From Azorinus chamasolen (taxonomy: Eukaryota; Mollusca; Bivalvia; Cardiida; Solecurtidae), in assembly GCA_963576725.1 (NCBI GenBank), contig OY755252.1, forward strand, positions 55,248,431 through 55,312,430: 64,000 nucleotides of DNA, in the 5' to 3' direction. Within the stretch, counting starts at the first letter, position 1; every line of letters begins with the position of its first letter. The position numbers were made by a program, and so were the translations under genes. The notes under the pieces are model-generated. The model was not told the origin of the DNA and did not search any database. It was given only the letters and a program-made list of their open reading frames with translations. Positions 1 to 10,692 of the stretch are shown piece by piece.

Positions 1-516
1 TACATAGGTAGAAAAAACAACAAGAGACGCACAAAGACAAAACAAACATACAATAGGAGGAAGATGGAAGTACCGCCTTGGAACGGTCAGTGACAAAAGT
101 CACCGGGGGTTTAAACCGGTTTATGGGCGCCCAACCTCACCCTTATTCCATCCCCATCCTAAAAGACAAACAGTGTAAATAAACGTATCCCCTCTCCGAC
201 TAATCTACAACAACCGCGACAGCAAATACAGTGGTAAAGTGCATGTATAACAAAAAAACATTTTATTGAAAATACTGTATCCACCTATCGCTATTGTACT
301 CAATGATTGAGCTGCAAACAGAGTAACTGTAGAAAAGTAATAAAGGGTACGACAAAAATGAAATAGTACAGATATCCGACGTTCTCCTTCCATTTCTGGA
401 TTTAAGAGGTCGCCTTCATAGAGTACTAAACCTTTCTTGTCGGCGTACATGCAAAGAGGCCAGCGTGATTGCCAACTGTAAAAGGGTTCACAACCAAACA
501 TGCAGTATGTTGTAGA
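1..516 (-). mobile_element. Naiad-type Penelope-like element, subfamily A 3' end (truncated by window edge)
   Basis: This fragment holds the 3' terminal unit, the 3' UTR and the last ~29 RT codons of a Penelope-like element read on the minus strand. The RT C-terminus ends in the residues FACTPTRKV, the same ending as in the longer copy at 6,991-8,788. Sequence 1-180 repeats almost exactly at 7,076-7,255. The open frame on the minus strand at 205-501 (beginning MFGCEPFY) is only an alternative frame of the same element. The fragment joins subfamily B sequence at about 517. Confidence 0.75.
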
Positions 517-812
517 TACAAATATCTAATTTCCTCCCTCCGTAAACGGGTTTAAGAGGGAATCTTCATAGAGTATTAAGCCTTTTCCGTCGTCGCACAA
601 GCAAAGAGGAAAGCATAATGACCAACTGTAAAGGGGTCGACCACCAAGCATGTAGTGTGCTGCAATATAGAGGGATCATATCCCTTTTTAATGAATTGTT
701 TTATACGTTTGACAAACAAAGTATCAAAATATGTGTGTCCAATAATTTTTCGAAGTTTGTAAATGACATCACCGTAAAATTCCGGATGTGAAATACCTAA
801 CTCTATGATGGT
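517..812 (-). mobile_element. Naiad subfamily B, C-terminal RT fragment
   Basis: The minus-strand translation matches the last ~75 codons of the subfamily B RT at 11,454-12,221 (VIYKLRKIIGHTYF, then the end LFTCATTEKA). It is truncated at both ends, abutting a subfamily A end at 516 and ending at about 812. The following 813-916 shows no match to anything else in the window. Confidence 0.65.
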
Positions 813-916
813 ATACTCTTAAACTTGGATACAGGAGGAGCTTACCAGACTCATGTATTATTTTTTCCCTGTCGTGCCCTTAACGGCTTACCTGCAGGTG
901 CTCTGACTTCAGCAAA

Positions 917-2003
917 TATGGAAAAATAGTCAAACAGGGAGAGCCACACACGGAATGACACCGCATCAAACACCATCTAACGAGAAACGATAAAGCCACA
1001 AGACAAAACAAAACAGGACGCATATCAAGACGAAACACATTAAACATTAAGCATATTAAAAAACAAAATTGACCGTAGGGTGAAAGCAGGAGTGCCGCCT
1101 TGGAACGGTCAGCAGCCAAAAGCAATAAAAAATTTGGCTACTGGGGGACTTGAACCTGGTTTATGGGTACCCAACCTCGTCCTTATCCCACTTTCACCGA
1201 AGTCAAAATGTAAATAAAATTCCCCCTCCAGACAACACCACAACATGCGTAACGATGTATGCCAAAATGAAAATGATTTGAAAATGAACGTTATTAGAAG
1301 TAAACAAGCGACGTCATCATGTAAATGACGTCATAATTTAAAAGTACGGGAAAACAATTTGAAACACTTCTACTGCGACATTTAAAAGATCAATCGCAAG
1401 AAAATACAATTACCAGTGGATATTAATCATACACAACTGTTTTGTTTGCAAAAGAATAAACTTGACATCATAGGCATGTACTCGATGACTATTCAGGTCA
1501 GAGCAGCTGTGGAGTAGTCATTTGGGGTACGACAGAACTAGCAAAATACAAATATCTAATTTCCTCCCTCCGTAAACGGGTTTCAGAGGGAATCTTCATA
1601 GAGTATTAAGCCTTTTCCGTCGTCGCACAAGTAAAGAGGAAAGCATAATGACCAACTGTAAAGGGGTCGACCACCAAGCATGTAGTGTGCTGCAATATAG
1701 AGGGGTCATATCCCTTTTTAATGAATTGTTTTATACGTTTGACAAGCAAAGTATCAAAATAAGTATGTCCAATAATTTTTCGAAGTTTGTAAATGACATC
1801 ACCGTACAACTCCGGATGTGAAATACCTAACTTTAGAAAAGTACGTAAATTACAATTGTATTTGCTGATGAGTAGAATATTACGGTGGTAAAATTTTGAA
1901 AATGTTTTACGAAGTTTGTCATATCTGTAGCCCTGTTTTAGTAGTTTTTCAGTGATAATAAGGTTACGATTGTTAAAATCATCAACAGAGGAACAAGCTC
2001 TAA
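917..2003 (-). mobile_element. Naiad subfamily B 3' half (near-identical to 10,764-11,853)
   Basis: On the minus strand this contains the C-terminal RT codons (stop near 1,606), the 3' UTR and the 3' terminus, which begins TATGGAAAAATAG on the plus strand. I could spot only about four differences from 10,764-11,853 over nearly 1.1 kb, so both are recent insertions from the same source. The UTR contains a perfect CRE (TGACGTCA, 1,326-1,333) and a tRNA B-box-like word on the minus strand (GGTTCAAGTCCC, 1,145-1,156). The copy is cut within the RT at the motif ACSSVDDF. Confidence 0.8.
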
Positions 2004-2476
2004 GTCATTGAGTACATTTTTGACGGATTGTCACAGTTATTATGCTATGTTTTACATGTTGTCCTGTGTTCACCGTCGTCTATGTTGTGGGTAAGTCCAG
2101 CGGGGATACCTTTATTTACAATATTTGTAAAGCTAGGGTGACTTTGAGAGAAGTGCGAGGTTAGGACGTCCGTAAACCGGTTTAAACCCCCAGTGGTGTT
2201 TTTGCTGCTGACCGTGCCAAGGCGGTATTCTCTTTGTCACCCTTCCTTTTGTTTGCCTTGCGTCTTTGTGCTTGTGGTTTGTTCATGTTGTGGAACGTTT
2301 GTCCCTGGTTCTTGTGTCTATTTTGGTGTTTTCTGTGTTCATTTCGTGTGTGTGTGTGTGCGTGTGTTTGGGTGTGTGGTTGTGTGTGTGTGTGTGTGAT
2401 GCTGTCTATCGGTGTTTTGGTGGTGGTTGCGTCTTGCATGTGGCTTTGCCTGCTTGACTTTACTACTTTTCCATTT
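2004..2476 (+). mobile_element. Inverted Naiad 3' UTR plus terminal unit
   Basis: This is a plus-oriented 3' UTR and terminal unit placed between two minus-oriented copies. 2,185-2,476 resembles the independent insertion at 19,692-19,970: both carry the box ACCGTGCCAAGGCGGTA and a (GT)n tract, and end in CTACTTTTCC. The GT-rich tract creates several meaningless open frames here. Inverted partial copies are typical of Penelope-like insertions. Confidence 0.65.
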
Positions 2477-5284
2477 AGAAAAGTACGTAAATTACAATTG
2501 TATTTGCTGATGAGTAGAACATTACGGTGGTAAAATTTTGAAAATGTTTTACGAAGTTTGTCATATCTGTAGCCCTGTTTTAGTAGTTTTTCAGTGATAA
2601 TAAGGTTACGATTGTTAAAATCATCAACAGAGGAACAAGTCATCCCTTTTGTCATAAATTCCAGAAGAAATTGTTCCATTGTTTATAGATAAATTTAAAT
2701 CTAAAAAGGCTGCAGATATGTCAGAACTATTTGCTTTATTAAGCTTGAGCTCCCTAGGGTAAATTGAGGTTATCATAGAATCAAAGTATGGGTTATCAAT
2801 ATTAAAAATGTCGTCTAAATAACGTGCTGTATTGTTAAAGGCATTGATGACATCCGCCTGTGAATCGCTGTTAAGGTTAAGCATAAAATCCCGTTCATAA
2901 CAAAACAAAAACAAGTCTGCAATTAAAGGAGCACAATTGGTTCACATGGGAATACCAATGACCTGGATAAACAGAATTACCAAAACGAACAAATATATTG
3001 TATAACAGAAACGTAATAGCGTCACAAAGATCTAAACATGTCCACGAGGTATATTTATTTGTAACGTCATTGGTAAAGAACGCATGTCTAGAATTACAGG
3101 CAATAAATGATACTTTTTCTCTGGCAAATGTTTTATTTATAAGATTAGTAAGTTTGATCTTAATTAGATCGTGTGGTAATGTGGTATAAAGTGTATGAAA
3201 AATCATAAGTGCTTATAGTGTTAGCTTGGTGTTGCTTGATTTTTAATTTAGTTAAAACCTCATTGGAGTTTTTTATAGACCAAAAAAGGTTAATTCCTGA
3301 ATTATCATAAGCTTTATCACAGTAACGCTTGACATGTTCTTTGACCGCTGTTAGACACGATGTAATTAGTTTGGATAGTGCAGTTGTTGTGCATGAGACA
3401 GAATTTGCTATGAAGCGTGATTTATATGGCGTTTTATGGAGTTTAGGTATCCAGTACATCGTCGGAAGTTTATGATGTGTGATTAATATATCAGCATTGA
3501 ACTGTTTACATTTATTAACATGTTCAGATATTATGTCGTTTTCAGACTTAGAGACCACAATATATGACTTTGTCTTAGTTAGTTCTTGTTCTAAAACATC
3601 CACATAATAAAGTCGTCAAACGATAATTACATTGTTTGACGCTTTATCAGCTGGGACAAACACGTTTCTTGTATACTATTTTTGAGAAGCGAACTGAAGT
3701 CTTAGGTTTAGGCGGAAGAAGGTGAATGTTAGATTTGTAAAACGCGATACGTGTATCCATTATATTTGAAATTTGTTTTATCCATTTTGTAAGGGCACTA
3801 TTGTCTGCATGTTCTCGGCGACACCATTTTACACTGAAGCCTAACAACGATTCTATAATTTTGCTACTGCAGATTTCGAAATCTATCAATGAAGGTAGTC
3901 TGTATTTAGGTCCCTTAGTTAGTAAAGTACGGAGACGTTTGTTTTCGATAATGTCAAAATTGCCTGTAATAACATGACCAGCCTCGGCGTAACAAACTTA
4001 GAAGAATTACAATTTCAACTAACAGGAGTATTATTTACAATATTAAGGTCCGATACAATTTTATTGTAATTAAAAATAGTATTCCTAATAGGTATTTTGT
4101 ACTTATAGCAGATAATTGGAGATTCTAAGTTTTTGAAATAGGCTGGGATGGTATTAATTACGTTTTTATCGCGAAATATTGGTTGTAGATCGATAAAATC
4201 TATACCTTTATTAACAAAAGGAATTTTCAAAAAATATCTTTTATGGGCAGACACTGAATCAACGTGTGGTCGAAGAACATGCCGAGTGTAGTTCTGAATG
4301 AAAGAAGCTGTATTATATAAAGGATCTGTTCGTAAGATCACTTTGTCTGCTTCTATGTCAATGTCTCTTATGGAAGAAATAGACAAAGAACATAGACGAG
4401 AGAGCATAGTATGTTTGTCAGATTGTAGACGTATATTGTGTAAATCTGAAACAGACGTTTTAAGTCGAGCTTTGCGTTTGATATTGCCATTTATACGTAA
4501 ACCATGTGATCTGGTTTTTCGTTTTCTAATTGAGTAAATAGAAAATATATCAATGTTAGGGTCTTTAGAAATATTTCCGGTTTGATATATGTTATCATTT
4601 AGGCCTAAAGGGAAAGGTATCTGTAATTTTTTATCCATTTGAGTTCTGCCATAAATCTGGCTTTAGATTTGATGCTGTTTGTAGAATTATAATCATAAAC
4701 AAGATGTTCAACTGGCTGAACTGTAATATCTTTAAATGAATGATATATATATATATATGCTGGTATATATTTTTTTTATTGATTATTCATTGATATATAT
4801 GCTCACGAAATCTAGTTTTTAGTGAGCGTCCAGTTTGTCCTACATATTGTATACCACAGAGTGGTGCATTTCATGTTAAAACGTAAATCACATGAGAAGT
4901 TTTACAGTTAATATTTGATGTAAAGTTTGTGGTAAAAACACTACCATTAATTGTAGATTTAATGGTAGAATTACAAGATAGATATTTGCAGCACATACAC
5001 CTCTTAGCATTGCACTTATCAATGGTTGGATACAGTCTACGTCTTCCGTGCAAAATCCGTTTATTTTGAATTATATTAACTACAGTACTATGTTGAATAG
5101 ATTTATGTAACGGAGAAAGTACCACTTTTGGGCCATTGTGAAAACAGTTGTTAATAGAAACAGAAGGTAGGTGGAACGATTTTGCAGAATAAAGGTTTAG
5201 TGACTTTAAACACAATGAAGGTTGAAACGATCTAAAATTACCATTTTGTGGAATTTGCACAGATGTCGTAGAATGTAGTTTAAA
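2477..5284 (-). pseudogene. Long Naiad retroelement copy: GIY-YIG endonuclease, CxC linker, reverse transcriptase
   Basis: This is the most complete element in the window, read from 5,284 down to 2,477. Order of domains: a Cys-rich N-terminus (KRCMCCKYLSC, ~5,000); a GIY-YIG endonuclease (VIYVLT, CGIQYVGQTGRSLKTRFREH, and near its end ELKWI then PFPLGLND, 4,600-4,890); a CxC linker (TGA-N-C, near 4,015, then GHVITGNFDII); and an RT with the finger motif YWIPKLHK (~3,450) and the palm motif YLDDIF (~2,800). An N-terminal endonuclease is the permuted order described for the Naiad/Chlamys clade; canonical Penelope elements carry it C-terminally. The copy is damaged by at least five frameshifts (near 4,635, 3,985, 3,655, 3,200 and 2,950), a ~135-bp deletion near 2,640 and a missing 3' end. 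All four in-frame stops that interrupt the alignment are TGA (4,871-4,873; 4,787-4,789; 4,015-4,017; 3,616-3,618). They may be selenocysteine codons. Confidence 0.85.
4600..5284 (-). other. GIY-YIG endonuclease domain of the Naiad copy
   Basis: The core reads VIYVLT, TGA, NAPLCGIQYVGQTGRS, then FREHI. This fits the Penelope-like endonuclease pattern, in which a Cys pair sits between the GIY and YIG parts and His residues follow (the CCHH feature). The TGA at 4,871-4,873 falls on the first Cys of that pair. A second TGA lies after FREHIYQ (4,787-4,789), next to an AT microsatellite. A 1-nt change in an A-run near 4,635 shifts the frame between ELKWI and KKLQIPF. Confidence 0.75.
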
Positions 5285-5486
5285 GTTTGAAGTTGAACAT
5301 TACACAATGTGGACTTGCCTTGATGTTTGTAGATATCTTACCTTTCTATTAGATAATATGTTTAACTGCGTTATGGGGGTACCATATATCGCCAAGTTAT
5401 ATATCCATGGGTACAAATTGTGCCACTCTTGTTGCATATTTGCTTTTGTATTGCGATGAGAGGGATTTTATGCTTAGCTTAAAAGT
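5285..5486 (+). mobile_element. Inverted Naiad RT fragment (palm region)
   Basis: Plus-strand frames give WTCLDVC, LTFLLDN and then CDERDFMLSLK, matching the fingers/palm segment of the RT at 7,506-8,504, but with frame changes and the loss of part of the GIPMGTNCAP motif. It lies head-to-head with minus-strand copies on both sides, so it is an inverted partial insertion. Confidence 0.65.
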
Positions 5487-6200
5487 ACAAAAATGAGTCA
5501 TGCAGGAAACACCACATACAGAACAAACAGTCGCCCGAACAGCAACACAAGGAAACAGCAAATGTATAACTATAAAAACATCAAGAGACGCACAAAGATT
5601 AAACAAACATACAATAGGGGAAGATGGAAGTACCGCCTTGGAACGGTCAGTGACAAAAGTCACTGGGGGGTTAAACCGGTTTATGGGCGCCCAACCTCAC
5701 ACTTATTCCATCCCCAACCTAAAAGACAAACAGTGTAAATAAACGTATCCCCTCTCCGACTAACCTACAACAACCGCGATGGCAAATACAGTGGTAAAGT
5801 GCATGTATAACGAAAACATTTAAGTGAAGAAACTGTATCCACCTATCGCTAGTGTACTCAATGATTGAGCTGCAAACAGAGTAACTGTAGAAAAATAATA
5901 AAGGGTACGACAAAAATAGTACAGATATCCGACGTTCTCCTTCCGTTTCTGGATTTAAGAGGTCGCCTTCATACAGTACTAAACCTTTCTTGTCGGCGTA
6001 CATGCAAAGAGGCCAGCGTGATTGCCAACTGTAAAAGGGTTGACAACCAAACATGCAGTATGTTGTAGTACTACAGGATCGTATCCCTTTTTAATGAATT
6101 TTTTAACATATTTGATGAACAAAGTGAGAAAATGGGTATGTCCAATAATTTTACGAAGTTTGTAAATCACATCGCCATAAAATTCAGGATGTGTAATACC
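5487..6200 (-). mobile_element. Naiad subfamily A 3' end with RT C-terminus
   Basis: This holds the terminal unit (starting GTACAAAAATGAGTCATGCA on the plus strand), the 3' UTR and the last ~65 RT codons (VIYKLRKIIGHTHF to TPTRKV). It is about the same extent as the 3' part of the 6,991-8,788 copy but has its own small changes. It ends at 6,200, next to a short fragment (6,201-6,250) that resembles the terminal unit again. Confidence 0.7.
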
Positions 6201-6249
6201 GTGTCATGCAGGGAACATCACATACAAAACACACATCCGCCGGATAGGG

Positions 6250-6990
6250 GGTCGTCATAAAAGCCTTCAAATAAGCATCTCGATATTTGGATAATTTCAA
6301 CGTAGACAACCCTTTCTTTAATGTAATGATTTATGCTATTTGCCCAATGGAGCTCAAATTGAATAAAGCTAACCCTTCAGACACTTATTCAGGTTTTCTT
6401 GATCTAGACCTTAAAATTGACAACGGAATTATTTATTCTAAAAATTATGACAAAAGAGACGATTTCGATGTTCCTCGTGTTCCACCTTACCGGGTTTACA
6501 TTCTGTTGACGATTTTAAAAGTCGAATCTCATTTTAACTGAAAAGCTGCTTAACAGTCAAAGTCTCATTTTAACTGAAAATCTGCTTAAGCAAGGATAAA
6601 GATAACATAAATTAAGAAAAACATTCTTTGCATTTTAACAACGAAATCTCTGACTTATTGGTAAGTATAAATGTAATATTCTTATGGCGCTCCTGCGACA
6701 CGGTATTTCACATCCTGAATTTTATGGTGATTTGATTAAAATATCATCTTCTCATTTTGTTCATGAAATCTCATTTTTGTTGTACCCTTTATTACTTTCC
6801 TACAGTTACTCTGTTTGCAGATGCAATAATTGAGGATAGGTGGGTCCCTTTTAAATATGTTTTTTGTTTTCCATGCAATTTAAAATTGTATTTGTCACCG
6901 TGTTTGGTGTAGATAAGTCGGGGAGGGGACATGTTTATTTACACCGTTTGTCTTTTAGGAAGGGGTGGAATAAGTGTGAGGTTAGGCGAC
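6250..6990 (+). mobile_element. Inverted Naiad RT fragment and 3' UTR (decayed)
   Basis: The plus strand reads VDNPFFNVMIYAI, then KLNKANPSDT and LDLDLKIDNG, homologous to the palm/thumb of the RT at 7,506-8,504. Further on it reads LLRHGISHPEFYGDL, followed by UTR up to 6,990. TAA codons and deletions show that it is dead. It is inverted relative to both neighbours. Confidence 0.7.
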
Positions 6991-8788
6991 CTTAAAAGTA
7001 CAAAAATGAGTCATGCAGGAAACACCACATACAGAACAAACACTCGCCCGAACAGCAACACAAGGAAACAGCAAATGTACATAGGTAGAAAAAAACAACA
7101 AGAAACGCACAAAGACAAAACAAACATACAATAGGAGGAAGATGGAAGTACCGCCTTGGAACGGTCAGTGACAAAAGTCACCGGGGGGTTTAAACCGGTT
7201 TATGGGCGCCCAACCTCACCCTTATTCCATCCCCATCCTAAAAGACAAACAGTGTAAATAAACGTATCCCCTCTCCGACTAATCTACAACAACCGCGACA
7301 GCAAATACAGTGGTAAAGTGCATGTATAACAAAGAAAACATTTAATTGAACATACTGTATCCACCTATCGCTATTGTACTCAATGATTGAGCTGCAAACA
7401 GAGTAACTGTAGAAAAGTAATAAAGGGTACGACAAAAATGAAATAGTACAGATATCCGACGTTCTCCTTCCATTTCTGGATTTAAGAGGTCGCCTTCATA
7501 GAGTACTAAACCTTTCTTGTCGGCGTACATGCAAAGAGGCCAGCGTGATTGCCAACTGTAAAAGGGTTCACAACCAAACATGCAGTATGTTGTAGTAATA
7601 CAGGATCATATCCCTTTTTAATGAATTGTTTTATATATTTGATGAACAAAGTGAGAAAATGGGTATGTCCAATAATTTTACGAAGTTTGTAAATCACATC
7701 ACCATAAAATTCAGGATGTGAGATACCGTGTCGCAAAAGTACCTTGAGATTACATTTGTACTTGCCAATAAGCGAGAGATTTCGATAGTAAAATTTAGCG
7801 AAAGTTTTTCTTAGTTTATGGTATCTATATCCTTGTTTAAGCAGTTTTTCAGTTAAAATGAGATTTCGACTGTTAAAATCGTCAATAGATGAACAAGCTC
7901 TAGCAAAACGAATAAGTTGAGATATATAAACCCCGTAAGATGGAGCACGGGGAACATCCCCGTCAAGATGAGGAAAATTTACAATATTAAAATCAAAATC
8001 ATCTCTTTTGTCATATATTTTAGAAGAAATCATTCCATTATTAATTTTAAGGTCTAGGTCAAGAAACGCTGCATAATTGTCGGACGGGTTAGCTTTATTC
8101 AATTTGAGTTCTTTAGGATAAATTGTAGGAATCAGAGCATCAAAGAAAGGGTTATCTAAGTTAAAAATATCATCCAAATATCGACAAGTTTCATTGAAGG
8201 CTTTTATAACATCTTCTTGTGATTGAGGATTCAAACTCAACATGAAATCTCTCTCATAGCAGTACAAAAACAAATCTGCGACAAGTGGTGCACAATTCGT
8301 ACCCATGGGAATACCAATTACCTGACGGTATATAGCATTCCTATAACGTACAAATATGTTATCCAAAAGAAAGGTTAGTGCTTCGCAAACTTCTGAGTAA
8401 GTCCAATTGGTGTAATATTTAATTTGCTCGTCAGTAAAGAAAGCTTTTTCAGCATTACATGCCAAGAATGATGTTTTTTCTCGGGTAAATACTTTCTGGA
8501 TCAAGTTAGTAAGCTTATCCTTAATTAAAATATGAGGAAGAGTTGTGTACAGAGTAGAAAAATCGTACGTGCTTACAGTGGAAGCAAGATACCTTTTGTT
8601 CTTAAGTTTGTTTAAGACTTCTGAAGAGTTCTTAATAGACCAGAAGAGATTTATTCACAGTAAAATTTTACATGTTCCTTTATTTTCGTTAAACAAGAAG
8701 TCAAAAGTATAGACAATTTAGTAGTTGTACATGAACTAGAATTTGCAATGAAACGCGCTTTATATGGTTTTTTATGTAGTTTTAACCT
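6991..8788 (-). mobile_element. Naiad subfamily A, 5'-truncated copy with long RT frame
   Basis: A minus-strand RT frame of 332 codons runs uninterrupted at 7,506-8,504. It contains GIPMGTNCAPLVADLF (RT motif A/B region), RYLDDIF (catalytic YLDD), KLNKANPSDN, DLDLKINNG and the C-terminus TPTRKV. Coding homology continues upstream to 8,788 (YTTLPHILIKDKL, NLFWSIKN) with a frame-changing deletion near 8,655. Endonuclease and linker are missing, so this is a 5'-truncated copy. The 3' UTR and terminal unit occupy 6,991-7,505. The RT frame is intact enough to serve as a reference for the family. Confidence 0.85.
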
Positions 8789-9030
8789 TTTGGTGGTGGT
8801 TGTGTTTTGTGTGTGTCTTTTCCTGCTTGACTTTACTACATTTTCATTTAAACCCCCAGTGACATTTGTCATTGGCCGTTCCAAGGCGGTACTTCCATCT
8901 TCCCCCTATTGTTTGTTTTTATGTCTTTTTGTGCGTCTCATTTTGTGTTTTGATAGACATATACATTTGCTGTTCCTTTTTCCGGCGACTGTCTGTTTTG
9001 CATGTGGTGTTTCCTGCATTACTCTTACAT
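8789..9030 (+). mobile_element. Inverted Naiad terminal unit
   Basis: A plus-oriented terminal unit (GGCCGTTCCAAGGCGGTACT, then GCATGTGGTGTTTCCTGCAT) is joined to the truncated 5' end of the minus-oriented copy. It matches 15,357-15,509 and the minus-oriented units at 5,487 and 6,991. The junction at ~8,788 is head-to-head. Confidence 0.65.
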
Positions 9031-9851
9031 AATTCACATGTTGTCATAATAACGTACCGTTAAACTTGTTATTTTCACCATGTAGTAAATGCAAAATAAA
9101 ATAAAGTAACAAAAACACATCATTTACTATCATAAAACATATATATGTTTTATATCAATATAAAAAATAGTGTCGACCCAGTTCAGGAACACCTAGAGTA
9201 ACCTGTTTGTTATTCCAAACCCAAATGAGAAACAATGATGGAAATTCAGCATTCAAAGGATGCGTATTTATAATGGGTTTTGTTCTTGAATGACTAAAGG
9301 ATTCAAACAGATGTGAACGAATCTGAAAACGATTGATACCTTCTCCATTCCACATTCTCTCTCTTTTTGCATCCGTGTTATATATAAAAGGATAAACACA
9401 AACTCACGCATGCACGCATGCACGCACGCACGCTCGCACACTCACATACACAAGCACGCCCATCCCCATTCCAGTAAGTTTTGACCAGAAAATGATTATA
9501 AAAAATTATCGATGACTCAACTGGATCTAAACCATTTACATAGTCAATAATACGAGATTGACAAGTAAATGATTAATTATCTGAAGAATTGAATTGTTTA
9601 CCATGTACAAAAAATGGAGAATCCGATTGATATTATTTCATAAACAAACTGTTTTCTGTGTCTACTCCATTTGCAAAGGAATAAAAATGCATCTTTACCA
9701 GGTAGAGGGTTAAAAATACACATAAACGTATCTGATGTATTTTACATTTTCCATGTCGACCATGGTACACATCAGAAAATGAAACATATGCAACGTATAG
9801 GCAAACATAACATATACTGATCAGCCTGATTCTGCATGAACTGATTTGGTT

Positions 9852-9905
<54 letters not shown>

Positions 9906-10328
9906 TCTCTCTTGATCAGACAGCTCCTATAAGTGCTGTTTACTCTGGGTCTACTGTGTTTGCAAAGATGTTAAAGGGGACATTCGCTTAACCATGTCAA
10001 CGGTGAACTATCCACATTTCAAACAGATCAAGTCCTGAAAGTAGCAGTTCCTTCGAAAGCGAAAGCAGCGGTGCAAAAAGAAAACAATCATACAAATCAG
10101 AATAATCAGGGATGTTTAACCTTTAGTCTGCTGAGCAGAAATGTTCACCTACTACACTTTCAAATTGCAAGCCATAATAAATTTGTCTACCAAAATGCAA
10201 TCAGGGTGTCAAACAATTTGGATCCTGATGATGTTTGCATAGATATTCATTCATCCGCCCATAGCAGGCTAAAGGTTAAAAGAAATCTGACAAACTGTAC
10301 AGACCCCGTACAGACCCTGATGACAGGG
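9031..10328. other. Intergenic: microsatellites and MITE debris, no gene seen
   Basis: No coding region is supported. It contains a CACG/CATG-rich tract at 9,400-9,470, a long (CT)n microsatellite at 9,853-9,912 and half of a P1 palindrome (CTGGGTCTACTGTGTTTGC, ~9,943). The 88-codon plus frame at 10,071-10,337 runs through P1-like repeat sequence and is not a gene. Confidence 0.7.
9853..9912. repeat. (CT)n microsatellite
   Basis: About 60 bp of nearly pure CT dinucleotides. Confidence 0.95.
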
Positions 10329-10692
10329 CTCCTATAGGAGATATGCGACGAGTTTTCCTTTTCTGAAAGGGTTAAGCATTGGAGTTAATTTGTTATTTAT
10401 AAGTTTGAAAATTAGGAATAAACACTCTTTTTCAATTTCTTTTAGGTTTGCGGCCAATTGTGTTTCTTGGCAGATCAAAGGTTGTTTTTGGCGGACCAAC
10501 TGGAGACTGTTCGGCTGATTAACAATGGTTTAACAACGGCGATACAGAGACAATGAGTAGAAGTGAGATTTTGCCGGAAACAGTGTTTCGCTGTATACGT
10601 TGGGCAAAGTATTGGAATATAGACTTACAAATGCTTTCATTGTGCACAAATGACCTAAATACGACCTCGCGCAATATATTTTTACAGAGACA

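Noticed and set aside
205..501. Conserved 98-codon minus frame (MFGCEPFY) repeated at 5,719 and 7,342
   Set aside because: It overlaps the Naiad RT C-terminus and 3' UTR in another frame. Its recurrence reflects copies of the element, not a separate gene.
2193..2533. Hydrophobic Cys/Val-rich plus frames, also at 19,664-20,040
   Set aside because: They come from the GT-rich middle of the Naiad terminal unit. Composition alone makes them look like membrane proteins.
2477..5284. Hammerhead ribozyme of canonical Penelope elements
   Set aside because: I saw no matching conserved core in the UTRs or termini, which agrees with what is known for Naiads.
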